A DNA stretch of 64,000 nt from CAYYMH01 sp964472785 (GTDB lineage Bacteria; Zhuqueibacterota; Zhuqueibacteria; Thermofontimicrobiales; Thermofontimicrobiaceae). A program made the translations under genes and the position numbers. Below the pieces are notes generated by a model. The model was given only the letters and a program-made list of their open reading frames with translations. It was not told where the DNA came from and made no database searches. How positions within the stretch are numbered: the stretch's first letter is position 1; each line of letters begins with the position of its first letter. Where the stretch lies: NCBI GenBank assembly GCA_964472785.1, contig CAYYMH010000016.1:22589-86588 (forward strand), read 5' to 3'. Below, piece by piece: positions 18,794 to 27,134 of this stretch.

Positions 18794-19372
18794 TTATTTC
18801 TGAATCCATTCTCCGTTATCATTTTGAATCCACGAACCGGAAGGCGCATTGTCTTGATTAATGTTTGCGAAAACACCAGCAACGTTCTTTTCTCCAGCTT
18901 CAGCCGCGTATTCATTTAATAGTATTATCCTGTCCATGATTGTTTTACGGTAATCATTTTCACTTTTTATAATCTGAACCACCCGATTTTTCAGTTCCGA
19001 ATCATTTTCCAACTTTTCAGCATCAATCAGTTCTAATAGCCCTTGATTGTTTTCACCAACATAACCTTTTTCCAAAAATTCTACAATATCATCTTTATTA
19101 AACTTTCGCCCACGCACCGCTTCAAGTACGCGTTTTTTTTCATCAGACATTGTTGTTTGTTGATTTGTATTGGTAGAGCGCACAGACGCCAACGTCCAGA
19201 CATCTTCTTCGATCTGCTCATAAGTTCCGATAACTTGATTCTCCAAAGCGGTTTTTTCTCCGGTAATGTTGACCTCCGGTGCTTTAACGCTGCATTGATT
19301 GATCAGCAATGCCAAAAAGAAAATGCTTAAAAGAACAACCGGATAGCTTGAAATAAATCTTCTTGTCTTCAT
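18794..19372 (-). CDS. DUF1318-like lipoprotein
   Basis: The 192-residue product begins with a signal peptide ending in a lipobox-like INQC (Cys27), followed by VKAPEVNITGEKTALENQVIG and a helical, charged body. The C-terminus is a short repeat of W-containing turns (GSWIQNDNGEWIQK), as seen in YdbL/DUF1318-type small envelope proteins whose conserved C-terminus carries such a segment. It lies downstream of the DUF948 and YtxH genes in the same direction, separated by 88 bases, and has its own hairpin terminator. Family assignment is from memory of the motif, so moderate; role unknown. Confidence 0.6.
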   Translation of the reverse strand: MKTRRFISSYPVVLLSIFFLALLINQCSVKAPEVNITGEKTALENQVIGTYEQIEEDVWTLASVRSTNTNQQTTMSDEKKRVLEAVRGRKFNKDDIVEFLEKGYVGENNQGLLELIDAEKLENDSELKNRVVQIIKSENDYRKTIMDRIILLNEYAAEAGEKNVAGVFANINQDNAPSGSWIQNDNGEWIQK

Positions 19373-19460
19373 TTATCTATCCTCCTTGATTTTACATGAA
19401 TTACTTTTAATATATTAAATCTCAGTATCAGCGATTGTGAGCCGGATCAATAAATGGAAA

Positions 19461-19832
19461 CTATCTTTTCCAAACATTAATAAAAGCGCGCAGCGAACGG
19501 GAAATCGCTGAAATTAATGTAGCAAATTCTATAATGGGTTGCTGCAATTTCTCCTGTAATACTCTTTCAAACTCGTTCACCCGGGTGATTGTCTGTTTTA
19601 TTTCTCCGACGCTCCCTTCCACCATATCCATTTGTTGCCGGATAGACTGAACGATTTTTTTCACATCATTTACTACAATTGTTAAATCATGTGAGATGGG
19701 CGCAATTTGCTGGCGCGTTGTGTCCAAAATTTTCTCGGCTTCTCTGGCAGTTCTTCTGAACTGAAATAAGACAATCAACAGACCAACCACAAAAACGACA
19801 ACGAACACAGCAACACTTATTTCGAGTATCAT
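19461..19832 (-). CDS. DUF948-type membrane-anchored coiled-coil protein
   Basis: The 123-residue product has a single N-terminal transmembrane helix (SVAVFVVVFVVGLLIVLFQF) and a long amphipathic helical tail (KILDTTRQQIAPISHDLTI, VVNDVKKIVQSIRQQMDMVE), the layout of DUF948 proteins. It starts 22 bases after the YtxH-family gene stop, in the same direction; DUF948 and YtxH genes are also neighbours in Firmicutes, where both are linked to general stress. Its biochemical role is unknown; a scaffold at the inner membrane is the usual guess. Confidence 0.72.
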   Translation of the reverse strand: MILEISVAVFVVVFVVGLLIVLFQFRRTAREAEKILDTTRQQIAPISHDLTIVVNDVKKIVQSIRQQMDMVEGSVGEIKQTITRVNEFERVLQEKLQQPIIEFATLISAISRSLRAFINVWKR

Positions 19833-19854
19833 TTTATTGTTCCTTATTATTCAA

Positions 19855-20337
19855 TTACGACTTTTTTGATTTTGCTTTGTCAATCTCTTCTTTGAAGGTT
19901 TTTTTGCTTGTTTCAAATGCCTCGCTTATTTTAGCTTTTTTTTCTTTGATATTCTTCTTTCCGGTGTCAATCGTATCAGATATTTTTGCAATATTTTTTT
20001 CTATTTCTTTTTTTGCGTCTGCGGATAAGTTTTCACTTTCTTGAAGAATGTCTTCAAATTTTTTCTTCGCTTCCGCGAATTTGGCTTCAGCTTCTTTCCT
20101 GAGCTGTTCGGCTCGTTTTAAACCGTCAGCCAGTGCTTCACCTGAGATTTCTTTTGCTTCTTCGTACAGTTTCTCCGCCTCCGATTTAAGTTTAGTTGAT
20201 TTTTCCTTAATATCATCTCTCATTTCTCTTCCGGTTTTAGGCGTATAGAGCAGGGCTAATCCGGCACCGATAAATCCGCCTAACAATATACCCTTAAAAA
20301 ACGACAGAGCCGAACCTGTTTTTTCTCTTTCTTCCAT
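19855..20337 (-). CDS. YtxH-domain protein
   Basis: The 160-residue product begins with a glycine-rich membrane helix (FFKGILLGGFIGAGLALLYTP) and the signature PKTGREMRDDIKEKS of YtxH proteins. A very long Lys/Glu/Ala-rich helix follows (about residues 50-160), probably a coiled coil or apolipoprotein-like amphipathic helix. YtxH proteins are small stress-associated membrane proteins of unknown mechanism. It is the first gene of the leftward YtxH-DUF948 pair and is divergent from the patatin gene across a 236-base gap. Confidence 0.8.
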   Translation of the reverse strand: MEEREKTGSALSFFKGILLGGFIGAGLALLYTPKTGREMRDDIKEKSTKLKSEAEKLYEEAKEISGEALADGLKRAEQLRKEAEAKFAEAKKKFEDILQESENLSADAKKEIEKNIAKISDTIDTGKKNIKEKKAKISEAFETSKKTFKEEIDKAKSKKS

Positions 20338-20503
20338 GATCTAATCTCCTTAAATAAATGGTTAAACAATATTTAAATTACAATAAAAATTGGATAAAGT
20401 CAAGTTATTTATTAAATTCAAATAGCACAGTTTAGATGAATCTAATTGGAAATATATTCGTAACATTTCTGTAATCTTATTTTGCTACATTCAAACTTTA
20501 TTA

Positions 20504-20532
20504 TTGACATTTAACGAAATATTATTTATTTT
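20504..20532 (+). promoter_or_regulatory. Promoter of the patatin-ABC exporter operon
   Basis: TTGACA at 20504-20509 is followed after 17 bases by TATTTT at 20527-20532. It lies about 40 bases before the ATG of the patatin-family gene. The -35 matches consensus fully, the -10 at four of six bases. Confidence 0.5.
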
Positions 20533-20573
20533 TTTACCATACTTTTAAAAATTTTGCAAACCCAATATATATC

Positions 20574-21395
20574 ATGCCAAAAAGAGAAAAAAAAATTGGA
20601 TTGGCGCTTAGTGGCGGAGCAGTTCTCGGAATTGCTCATCTTGGTGCAATAAAGGTATTAGAAGAACACCGGATTCCAATCGACTTGATTGCCGGTACAA
20701 GTGCTGGTTCTTTGGTTGGTGCTTTTTTAGCTGCTGGTTACTCCTCAGATCAATTGTACGAGATGGTAAAATCACTTTCATGGGACGATATTGGCAAAGT
20801 GACAATCCCTAAAATGGGGCTTTTAAACAGCAAAGAACTTGAAAAATTCATTGATGATGAACTGGGCAGAATAGACATTACTTCGCTCCCAAAGCCCTAT
20901 GCTGCCGTTGGAGTGGACTTAAGTACAGGACAGCAGGTTATTTTCAGAAACGGTCCGGTCTCTGAAGCAGTACGGGCAAGTTGCGCTATCCCCGGCGTCT
21001 TTACTCCTTTGATCAAAGATAAAAGCGTTATTGTCGATGGAGGGGTTCTCAACTTTCTTCCAACCAATGTCGTCAAAGAAATGGGCGCAGATTATGTGAT
21101 CAGTATCAAGCTCATGCCGTCAATTACAAAAAACAAACCGCCGCAGAATATTATTCAAGTTTTGGTCAACTCCTTTGTCTTAGCCTTGAGTCAGATCGCA
21201 GAGCACTCACCTCAGGGGGATATCACTATTACCCCTGACTTAACCGGCTTAAATCCACACGATTTTAAACAAGCTGAAAAATTATACCGACAGGGTCAAA
21301 TTGCCGCGCTCCAAAAAATCGATCAAATTCGACAGGAGCTAACAGATGAAAATCAAAAAAAAGGCTTTCTTGAAAATCTAAAAAAGCTGTTTTAA
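20574..21395 (+). CDS. Patatin-like phospholipase (RssA/YchK type)
   Basis: The 273-residue protein has the full patatin signature: the oxyanion glycine motif LSGGAVLGIAHLG (12-24), the nucleophile elbow GTSAG with Ser43, and the catalytic Asp in VDGGVLNFLP (Asp155). These residues form a Ser-Asp dyad that hydrolyses acyl esters, typically of phospholipids. There is no signal peptide, so it is probably cytoplasmic and acts at the inner leaflet. It is followed after 28 bases by an ABC exporter pair, suggesting one transcript. The substrate is not predictable. No strong ribosome-binding site precedes the ATG. Confidence 0.9.
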   Translation: MPKREKKIGLALSGGAVLGIAHLGAIKVLEEHRIPIDLIAGTSAGSLVGAFLAAGYSSDQLYEMVKSLSWDDIGKVTIPKMGLLNSKELEKFIDDELGRIDITSLPKPYAAVGVDLSTGQQVIFRNGPVSEAVRASCAIPGVFTPLIKDKSVIVDGGVLNFLPTNVVKEMGADYVISIKLMPSITKNKPPQNIIQVLVNSFVLALSQIAEHSPQGDITITPDLTGLNPHDFKQAEKLYRQGQIAALQKIDQIRQELTDENQKKGFLENLKKLF

Positions 21396-21423
21396 AATAA
21401 TTTAAAAAACTTCGGAGGTTTCC

Positions 21424-22341
21424 GTGGGAATATTAACACTCGAACATGTTAACAAATCGTTTAACAACCTGAAAGCGGTTCAGGACATTAACCTGGCTTT
21501 GCCTCCGGGAATCATTTTTGGAATTCTTGGTCCGAACGGCGCCGGAAAGACGACAACTATTCGCATGATTATGAATATTATCATCCCAGATGAGGGAAAA
21601 ATTCTTATCATGGATCAACCGAACTCTCAAAAATTAAGGGACCAGGTCGGATACTTACCCGAAGAGCGCGGGCTCTACCGGAAAATGAAAATTCAGGAGC
21701 AATTGCTTTTCCTTGCCGAAATGAAAGGAATAAAGGCTTCGGATGCGCGTAAACGCATCGAATATTGGCTTAAGCGTTTCGATCTTTCTGAATGGGGAGA
21801 TAAAAAAGTTGAAGAGCTTTCACGCGGGATGCAACAGAAAATTCAATTTATCGCGACTGTTATCCATGAGCCCAAACTTATTATCCTCGACGAGCCATTT
21901 ACAGGCCTGGACCCTGTGAATACAGAGCTTATCAAAAATGTCATGCTTGAACAAAAGGAGCGAGGCGCAACAATCATTTTTTCAACCCACTTAATGGACC
22001 AGGTTGAAAAATTATGCGATTCCATCTGTTTGATTAATAAAGGTCGAACTGTCCTACAAGGTGAAATCAAGGGTATTAAAAAGAATTTTAGAAAAAATTC
22101 TGTACGTATGGAATATGAAGGTGATGCCAAATTTCTTGATGATTCTTCGCTTGTTCAACGAGTAAAAAAAGTAGATCAATTTACTGAAATTATTCCAGCA
22201 AACAACAAATCGGCAAAAGACGTTTTATTAAAAGCTTTAGAACAGGTGGAAATTATTAGATTCGAAGTCATGGAACCCTCATTGCATGAAATCTTCATTC
22301 AAACTGTCACAAAAAAGGAAGAGGAGCAGCCAAGTGAATAA
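21424..22341 (+). CDS. ABC transporter ATP-binding protein, NatA/DUF4162 type
   Basis: A GTG start at 21424 has GGAGG seven bases upstream. The 305-residue ATPase has Walker A GPNGAGKTT (36-44), signature LSRGMQQK, Walker B LIILDEPFTGLDP and the H-loop STH. A C-terminal extension of about 80 residues (KDVLLKALEQVEIIRFEVMEPSL interrupted) resembles the DUF4162 region found in NatA/YhaQ-like ATPases. These work with ABC-2 permeases that export sodium, drugs or lipids. The permease gene overlaps its 3' end, so the pair is translationally coupled. Confidence 0.9.
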   Translation: MGILTLEHVNKSFNNLKAVQDINLALPPGIIFGILGPNGAGKTTTIRMIMNIIIPDEGKILIMDQPNSQKLRDQVGYLPEERGLYRKMKIQEQLLFLAEMKGIKASDARKRIEYWLKRFDLSEWGDKKVEELSRGMQQKIQFIATVIHEPKLIILDEPFTGLDPVNTELIKNVMLEQKERGATIIFSTHLMDQVEKLCDSICLINKGRTVLQGEIKGIKKNFRKNSVRMEYEGDAKFLDDSSLVQRVKKVDQFTEIIPANNKSAKDVLLKALEQVEIIRFEVMEPSLHEIFIQTVTKKEEEQPSE

Positions 22342-23611
22342 ATTATGGATCATTTTTAAACGTGAGTATTTATCAAGAGTCAAAACAAAGGGGTTTATCA
22401 TTGGGACTGCTATTACACCATTATTTATTATTTTATTAACCATAGGCCCGGGCCTGCTCATGCAAATGGATTCAGAGAAAATTAAACATTATTCGGTAAT
22501 TGATATGAGCGGCATCGTTTATGATGAGTTGACAGCGACCCTGAATGACACGGCCAAAACTGGTGAGCCTTTGTATCATTTTGAACAAGTACATTCAAGA
22601 CCTGAAAATCTGGAAGATCAAAAAAAACAGTTGAGTCAGGCTGTGGACAACGGTAAGATTGACGGATACTTTGTGATTCCTGAAGATATTACGCAATCCA
22701 ACAAGTCTGAATATTATGCTAAAAGTGTGAGTAATTTTGATGAAAATCGGCTTTATCGTAATGTGATATCAAGTATCATTACTGACTATCGTTTAAAAAA
22801 AAGCAATCTGGATCCGCAGCAAATTAAAACACTCACCCAACGAATTGACCTAAAAACTTTCAAAATCGAAAAGGGTGGTGAAGAAAAAGAAGATTCCGGT
22901 TTATCATTTGCGGTGACATTTATCATGGTGATGTTTTTGTACATGGCGCTTATCATGTACGGTGTTTTTGTGATGAGAAGCGTTTATGAAGAAAAACTAT
23001 CCCGTGTTGTCGAAGTGATCATATCGTCCTGCAAACCATTTCAGTTAATGGCAGGGAAAGTTCTGGGTGTTGGCGCCGTCGGACTCACACAATATGTTAT
23101 TTGGGCAGTCGTCGCAGGGCTTTTGACGGTTTATTCAGGAACGATCATTTCTACCTTTTCCTCCTCGGCTGAAAGTTTAACAATACCCACGATTCCGATT
23201 TCCGTGTTAGTTTATTTTGTGGTGTTTTTTATTTTAGGTTACTTATTATATGCCACACTTTACGCAGCAATGGGCGCCATGGTAAACAGCGACCAAGATG
23301 CGCAACAACTTCAATTTCCGATCATGATGTTTATCATCATCGCGTTCTTCTTCGCTTTTTACATTATTCGAAATCCTGATTCCAATTTAAGTCAAATTGT
23401 ATCAATGATTCCGTTTTTCTCGCCGATCACCATGTTCACCCGTATTTCTGTGCAGACGCCGCCGTTTATTGAAATTTTTATGTCATTGGCAATTTTGGTC
23501 GTGACAATATTTTTGCTGATCTGGGTGGCAGGAAAAATCTTTCGGGTAGGGATTCTCATGTACGGGAAACGTCCGACACTTCCGGAAGTAATAAAATGGT
23601 TAAAATATTAA
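22334..23611 (+). CDS. ABC-2 type permease, NatB/YhaP-like
   Basis: I place the start at GTG 22334, preceded by GAGGAG and overlapping the ATPase stop by eight bases; the frame is open to an ATG at 22286 but that region codes for the ATPase. The roughly 425-residue product has one N-terminal membrane helix (FIIGTAITPLFIILLTIGPG), an extracytoplasmic loop of about 160 residues, and five further helices toward the C-terminus (ALIMYGVFVMRSVYEEKLSRV is the coupling region). This is the NatB/YhaP ABC-2 layout. With the ATPase it forms an exporter whose substrate is unknown. A strong bidirectional terminator follows. Confidence 0.87.
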   Translation: MNKLWIIFKREYLSRVKTKGFIIGTAITPLFIILLTIGPGLLMQMDSEKIKHYSVIDMSGIVYDELTATLNDTAKTGEPLYHFEQVHSRPENLEDQKKQLSQAVDNGKIDGYFVIPEDITQSNKSEYYAKSVSNFDENRLYRNVISSIITDYRLKKSNLDPQQIKTLTQRIDLKTFKIEKGGEEKEDSGLSFAVTFIMVMFLYMALIMYGVFVMRSVYEEKLSRVVEVIISSCKPFQLMAGKVLGVGAVGLTQYVIWAVVAGLLTVYSGTIISTFSSSAESLTIPTIPISVLVYFVVFFILGYLLYATLYAAMGAMVNSDQDAQQLQFPIMMFIIIAFFFAFYIIRNPDSNLSQIVSMIPFFSPITMFTRISVQTPPFIEIFMSLAILVVTIFLLIWVAGKIFRVGILMYGKRPTLPEVIKWLKY

Positions 23612-23626
23612 GGGCAGATTTTTAAT

Positions 23627-23669
23627 AAAAAAAAGAGTTGCCTTTCCCATATTGGCGACTCTTTTTTTT
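23627..23669. terminator. Bidirectional terminator between ABC permease and DUF985 genes
   Basis: AAAAAAAAGAGT at 23627-23638 pairs with ACTCTTTTTTTT at 23658-23669, and the stem continues inward through TGCC/GGCG with one G-T pair. T-runs flank it on both strands, so it can end the rightward ABC transcript and the leftward DUF985 transcript, which converge here. Confidence 0.9.
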
Positions 23670-23706
23670 TGTAAAATCCTTGTAAAAAAATTACCCACTA
23701 ACATTT

Positions 23707-24219
23707 TTAAGATAACTTATCGATGATACGAACGTATTGGGGGTATTGTAATTTGAGTTGTCTCGTATCAGCCAACTCAAAATCCTCGAAATCAAATCCC
23801 GGTGCAACGAAACAGCCAGCCAACGTATACGAATTTTCATCCACCACCTCGGCTCCAAACCAGTTCCCTGCTTCGACCATTCTCTGAAAAAACTCACCAT
23901 TATCTAAATTCGCGCCAAGCACTTCCTTACGATAATTTCCGTTTCGGTCGATTATGTGAATTAGAAGAGGACTTCCCCAATAAAAATTCCAGATTTCATC
24001 TGATTTTAAGCGGTGGAATTTTGACACCTCACCAGAAGGAAGTAGATAATAGATGGACGTATAAGCTTTTCTTGATGAATCATATCGCTCCGGCAAACCG
24101 TCAGCATCTATCACATCATTAGAACGGTAAGTCTCTCTGAAATATCCGCCTTCAGGGTGTGAAGTCAGCGCCAATTGTTCAATCCAACGTTCAATTGTTT
24201 TCTCTTTGCCTTTCATCAA
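23707..24219 (-). CDS. DUF985 cupin-fold protein
   Basis: The 170-residue protein carries the DUF985 signature SHPEGGYFRETYRS at about residues 16-29 and the cupin strands IYYLLPSGEVSKFHRLKSDEIW and GAEVVDENSYTLAGCFVAPGF (each cited in part). Family members are small sugar- or metal-binding-like cupins of unknown function. It is convergent with the ABC exporter genes and shares their terminator. No operon partner is evident; the next upstream gene, a lipoprotein, starts in the same direction 80 bases away. Confidence 0.88.
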   Translation of the reverse strand: MMKGKEKTIERWIEQLALTSHPEGGYFRETYRSNDVIDADGLPERYDSSRKAYTSIYYLLPSGEVSKFHRLKSDEIWNFYWGSPLLIHIIDRNGNYRKEVLGANLDNGEFFQRMVEAGNWFGAEVVDENSYTLAGCFVAPGFDFEDFELADTRQLKLQYPQYVRIIDKLS

Positions 24220-24299
24220 TATTTCTCCGTTTTGCTAATGACAATCTCTATCAACCTTTTACATCGAAGAAACAGATTTTCCAAAAAAATCATCATCTC

Positions 24300-24836
24300 T
24301 CAATTCATTTGAAGCAAAGACAGCGTTTTGTTACTTATTTTCCGTGAAACCACCTCAACGTTTGCAATTTCTGATGCACTGGAAATCGCATTAAAACTGA
24401 AATCGTCCATATCAGGTGTCCAATCGCCGTCGCCGGATGTAGTTAAAATGATCATTTTTTCTTGATTTTCATGCTCATCCAAAAATGCAGAGACCTTTCG
24501 ATCCATGCCCCAAGCCATACAGGTATTTAAAATGATGACTGCCGAATAGGAATCGACATTCTCCTGATTTAAATCCTTCAACCCAATCAGTTTGATATAA
24601 ACCAGCCTATCTTTCAGCGCCCGGCAAACGTGATTAATCACTGCATCTTTAAACTCACTTTTGCGTGACGCCACTAACACTTTTTTCTCCAAAGATTGAT
24701 CGTTGATCTCTTTACTTTGAATGTCTTTCTGCGGCCAAATATAACGCGGAACCGAACAACTAAGCTGAATAGATGTCACAATAATAATTAGCAGATATAG
24801 TGCGCGGGACTCTCGTTTCAAAGTCAACCTCTTCAT
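24300..24836 (-). CDS. Putative lipoprotein with flavodoxin-like fold
   Basis: The 178-residue product has a signal sequence (ALYLLIIIVTSIQLSC) with a plausible lipobox ending at Cys27. The remaining 150 residues alternate strands and helices: KKVLVASRKSEFKDAVINHV, then YSAVIILNTCMAWGMDRKV and EKMIILTTSGDGDW. This pattern resembles a flavodoxin-like alpha/beta fold, with TTSGDGDW where flavodoxins have a loop near the flavin. I do not recognise a named family. It would be anchored in the envelope, an unusual place for a flavodoxin fold. Nothing else in the context indicates its job. Confidence 0.55.
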   Translation of the reverse strand: MKRLTLKRESRALYLLIIIVTSIQLSCSVPRYIWPQKDIQSKEINDQSLEKKVLVASRKSEFKDAVINHVCRALKDRLVYIKLIGLKDLNQENVDSYSAVIILNTCMAWGMDRKVSAFLDEHENQEKMIILTTSGDGDWTPDMDDFSFNAISSASEIANVEVVSRKISNKTLSLLQMN

Positions 24837-24987
24837 TAAATATCAATGGACAAAAACAAATCAACTTCATTGATTTTTACGAAGGTAATGTTTTTATATT
24901 ACAAACATGTTATCAGATTATATTTTATTCAAGTGCTACACATTGTTCTGTGAAAGATAATGTGAAAACTTCAAGAATTTTTCACAT

Positions 24988-26970
24988 TTATTTTGGCAGA
25001 AAAATCATCCGCTTAATTATAGAAGATGTGCCTGATTTCAGTTGATAAAAATAAAGCCCGGCGCTCACTTTGTTGCCAGATTCATCCGACCCATCCCAAT
25101 ACTTGACATAATGACGGTTTTCATGGTATGCATTGATTACGGTCTTTACTTTTTGACCACGAACATTGTAAATCGTGATGCTGGCTTTCCCTGGTGTCAA
25201 AACATCATATTCAATCGTAGTGAAATCCATAAACGGATTGGGGTAATTATCACACAATCTGAAATCTTGAGGCGCCAATTCCTGTTTTGAAAATGTTGTA
25301 TCATCGGCGATGAACGTATAAAATTCATTTGGTGCGTTATGGGGGTGAAATTTCTGCTGACCGGATGAGTCTGCTGCCGAATAATAAAACTTAACTGTTG
25401 TATTTTCAGGTTGCTTCGGTATCCAAGCCTGATATTCATCAGCCTGTTTGGAAGGTGCCAATTCCATTTGCAAAAATTCATCGTTTTCAGTAGCAAAATA
25501 AACGAACAGCGAATCCGAGATTAGTTTGTATTTGGAATAAATCTTCACTTTTACCAAATGACCGCGGTACTCATCATGAACAATCGCGTGCTGATCCACA
25601 AAAAACAATCCATGATAGAATAAAGCGTCGCAGGCATTTACTAACCCCCAGCCATAATCATTATTGGGAATTGCGGAATTATTCGCTGTTTCACGAAGCG
25701 CTTCTCTCACCTGCAATGGCGTTAAGTAGGGATGCGCCTGAAGAATTAACGCGGCAACCCCTGCCACCAGCGGACTGGAGAGCGAGGTTCCTGAAGCCGT
25801 ACGATAAGTATCCAGACTTCCCGAACGAACCGAATAAACACTACTTCCCATGGCAACGACATCGGGTTTTATTCGGCCATCAGCAGTGGGACCTCGAGAG
25901 CTGAAATTAATCAGATTCCCGTTTTTATCTGTCGCGCCTACAGAAATCACATAATTACCATCAGCCGGGGCAATCATGTGATACCACGAATTATTTCCCT
26001 CGTTTCCCATGCTATTGACAAGGACAACCCCTTTTCTAACCGCAATATCCGCCGCGATTGTCGTCACTGCCGTATGTCCGTCCATATCAGAGTAATTGTA
26101 CCAATCATTATAACCCAAGGAACTGTTGACAACATCAGCCCCCTCTCGTTCCAGCCACTCCAGACCTGCCACCCAAAAATCTTCTTCCTGCTCGTATTCA
26201 TTGACATCATCTTCTGTTTTTGCTAAAAGAAAAGTGCCATTAAACGCGGGACCGATCAATTTGCCTTCCTTAAATCCGGCTAAAGCCGAAAGCGTAATTG
26301 TGCCATGATTGTGCTGGCTCGGCGAGTCTTCTTGTTCATTTTGAGTCGTGCTATCCCGATTTATAAAATCGTATTCTTTCATCACCATCAGATGAGAAAA
26401 AGCTTCGTGATATTTATAATCGTATCCTGTGTCCAGCATCCCGATCACAATCCCCGAACCATCCAATCCCATTTCATGAACTTCGGGAACGCGTATCAAC
26501 TCATTTTGATAGATTGAATAGCCATAATCAAACTCATAAAGGTCTGACTTCTTTAAAAGATGGTCGGGCTGACTCTCCGGTAATTCTATTTTGAAGCGAG
26601 AAACCTTTTTTATCTCGTTGATAAATGGCAAATTCTTAACTGCTTCCATTTGCTCGCTTGTCATTCGACAGCTTACGGCATTTAACCATCTGGATTTGAC
26701 GATTGGCTCCACCCCAATTTTCTTTATTTCCGAAAGATAAGAAGCATACAGCGGCAAATCCGTCTCATCGACTATTTGACCATTGTTAACAACTTTAGCC
26801 CGACGCACAATTGTCCTTTGAGGTAAGTTCTCTTTAATCGTATTGAATTTTTGTTTTATCTCTATTTGAGTAAAGCCTTTATCACTGAAAAACAACCAGT
26901 ATTTATCCTGTGCCTTCGCCATCATTGGTGTGAGCAATATCAAAATAAAACAAATAGCCCGTTGAGCCAT
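24988..26970 (-). CDS. Secreted subtilisin-like serine protease (S8) with C-terminal sorting domain
   Basis: The 660-residue protein has a signal peptide (RAICFILILLTPMMAKA), an inhibitor-like propeptide (about 22-130; WLFFSDKG, NAVSCRMTSEQMEAV), and an S8 catalytic domain with Asp180 (GMLDTG), His222 (NHGT) and Ser396 (SGTSLSSPLVAG). A beta domain follows, then an 80-residue C-terminal FlgD-Ig/T9SS-type module (YPNPFMDFTTIEYDV, IYNVRGQKV, SAGLYFYQL). All catalytic residues are intact, so it should be an active extracellular protease, exported by Sec and then handled by a type IX-like sorting route. GGAG lies seven bases before the ATG. It is divergent from priA. It shares the C-terminal module with the paralog array at 39968-52737. 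Confidence 0.92.
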   Translation of the reverse strand: MAQRAICFILILLTPMMAKAQDKYWLFFSDKGFTQIEIKQKFNTIKENLPQRTIVRRAKVVNNGQIVDETDLPLYASYLSEIKKIGVEPIVKSRWLNAVSCRMTSEQMEAVKNLPFINEIKKVSRFKIELPESQPDHLLKKSDLYEFDYGYSIYQNELIRVPEVHEMGLDGSGIVIGMLDTGYDYKYHEAFSHLMVMKEYDFINRDSTTQNEQEDSPSQHNHGTITLSALAGFKEGKLIGPAFNGTFLLAKTEDDVNEYEQEEDFWVAGLEWLEREGADVVNSSLGYNDWYNYSDMDGHTAVTTIAADIAVRKGVVLVNSMGNEGNNSWYHMIAPADGNYVISVGATDKNGNLINFSSRGPTADGRIKPDVVAMGSSVYSVRSGSLDTYRTASGTSLSSPLVAGVAALILQAHPYLTPLQVREALRETANNSAIPNNDYGWGLVNACDALFYHGLFFVDQHAIVHDEYRGHLVKVKIYSKYKLISDSLFVYFATENDEFLQMELAPSKQADEYQAWIPKQPENTTVKFYYSAADSSGQQKFHPHNAPNEFYTFIADDTTFSKQELAPQDFRLCDNYPNPFMDFTTIEYDVLTPGKASITIYNVRGQKVKTVINAYHENRHYVKYWDGSDESGNKVSAGLYFYQLKSGTSSIIKRMIFLPK

Positions 26971-27134
26971 GATTTGTCTCCAAAAATAATTTTCTAAAAA
27001 TTTGTGTTTTTTATTCTACAAAATTTCATGCTGTTGTGTTTCATAATTTTTTAAAATGAAATTTTTATTTGCAAGTTAACAATATATTCTTTAATTTAAG
27101 ATGATTATAGTAATAACAAAAAACAAGGATTAAA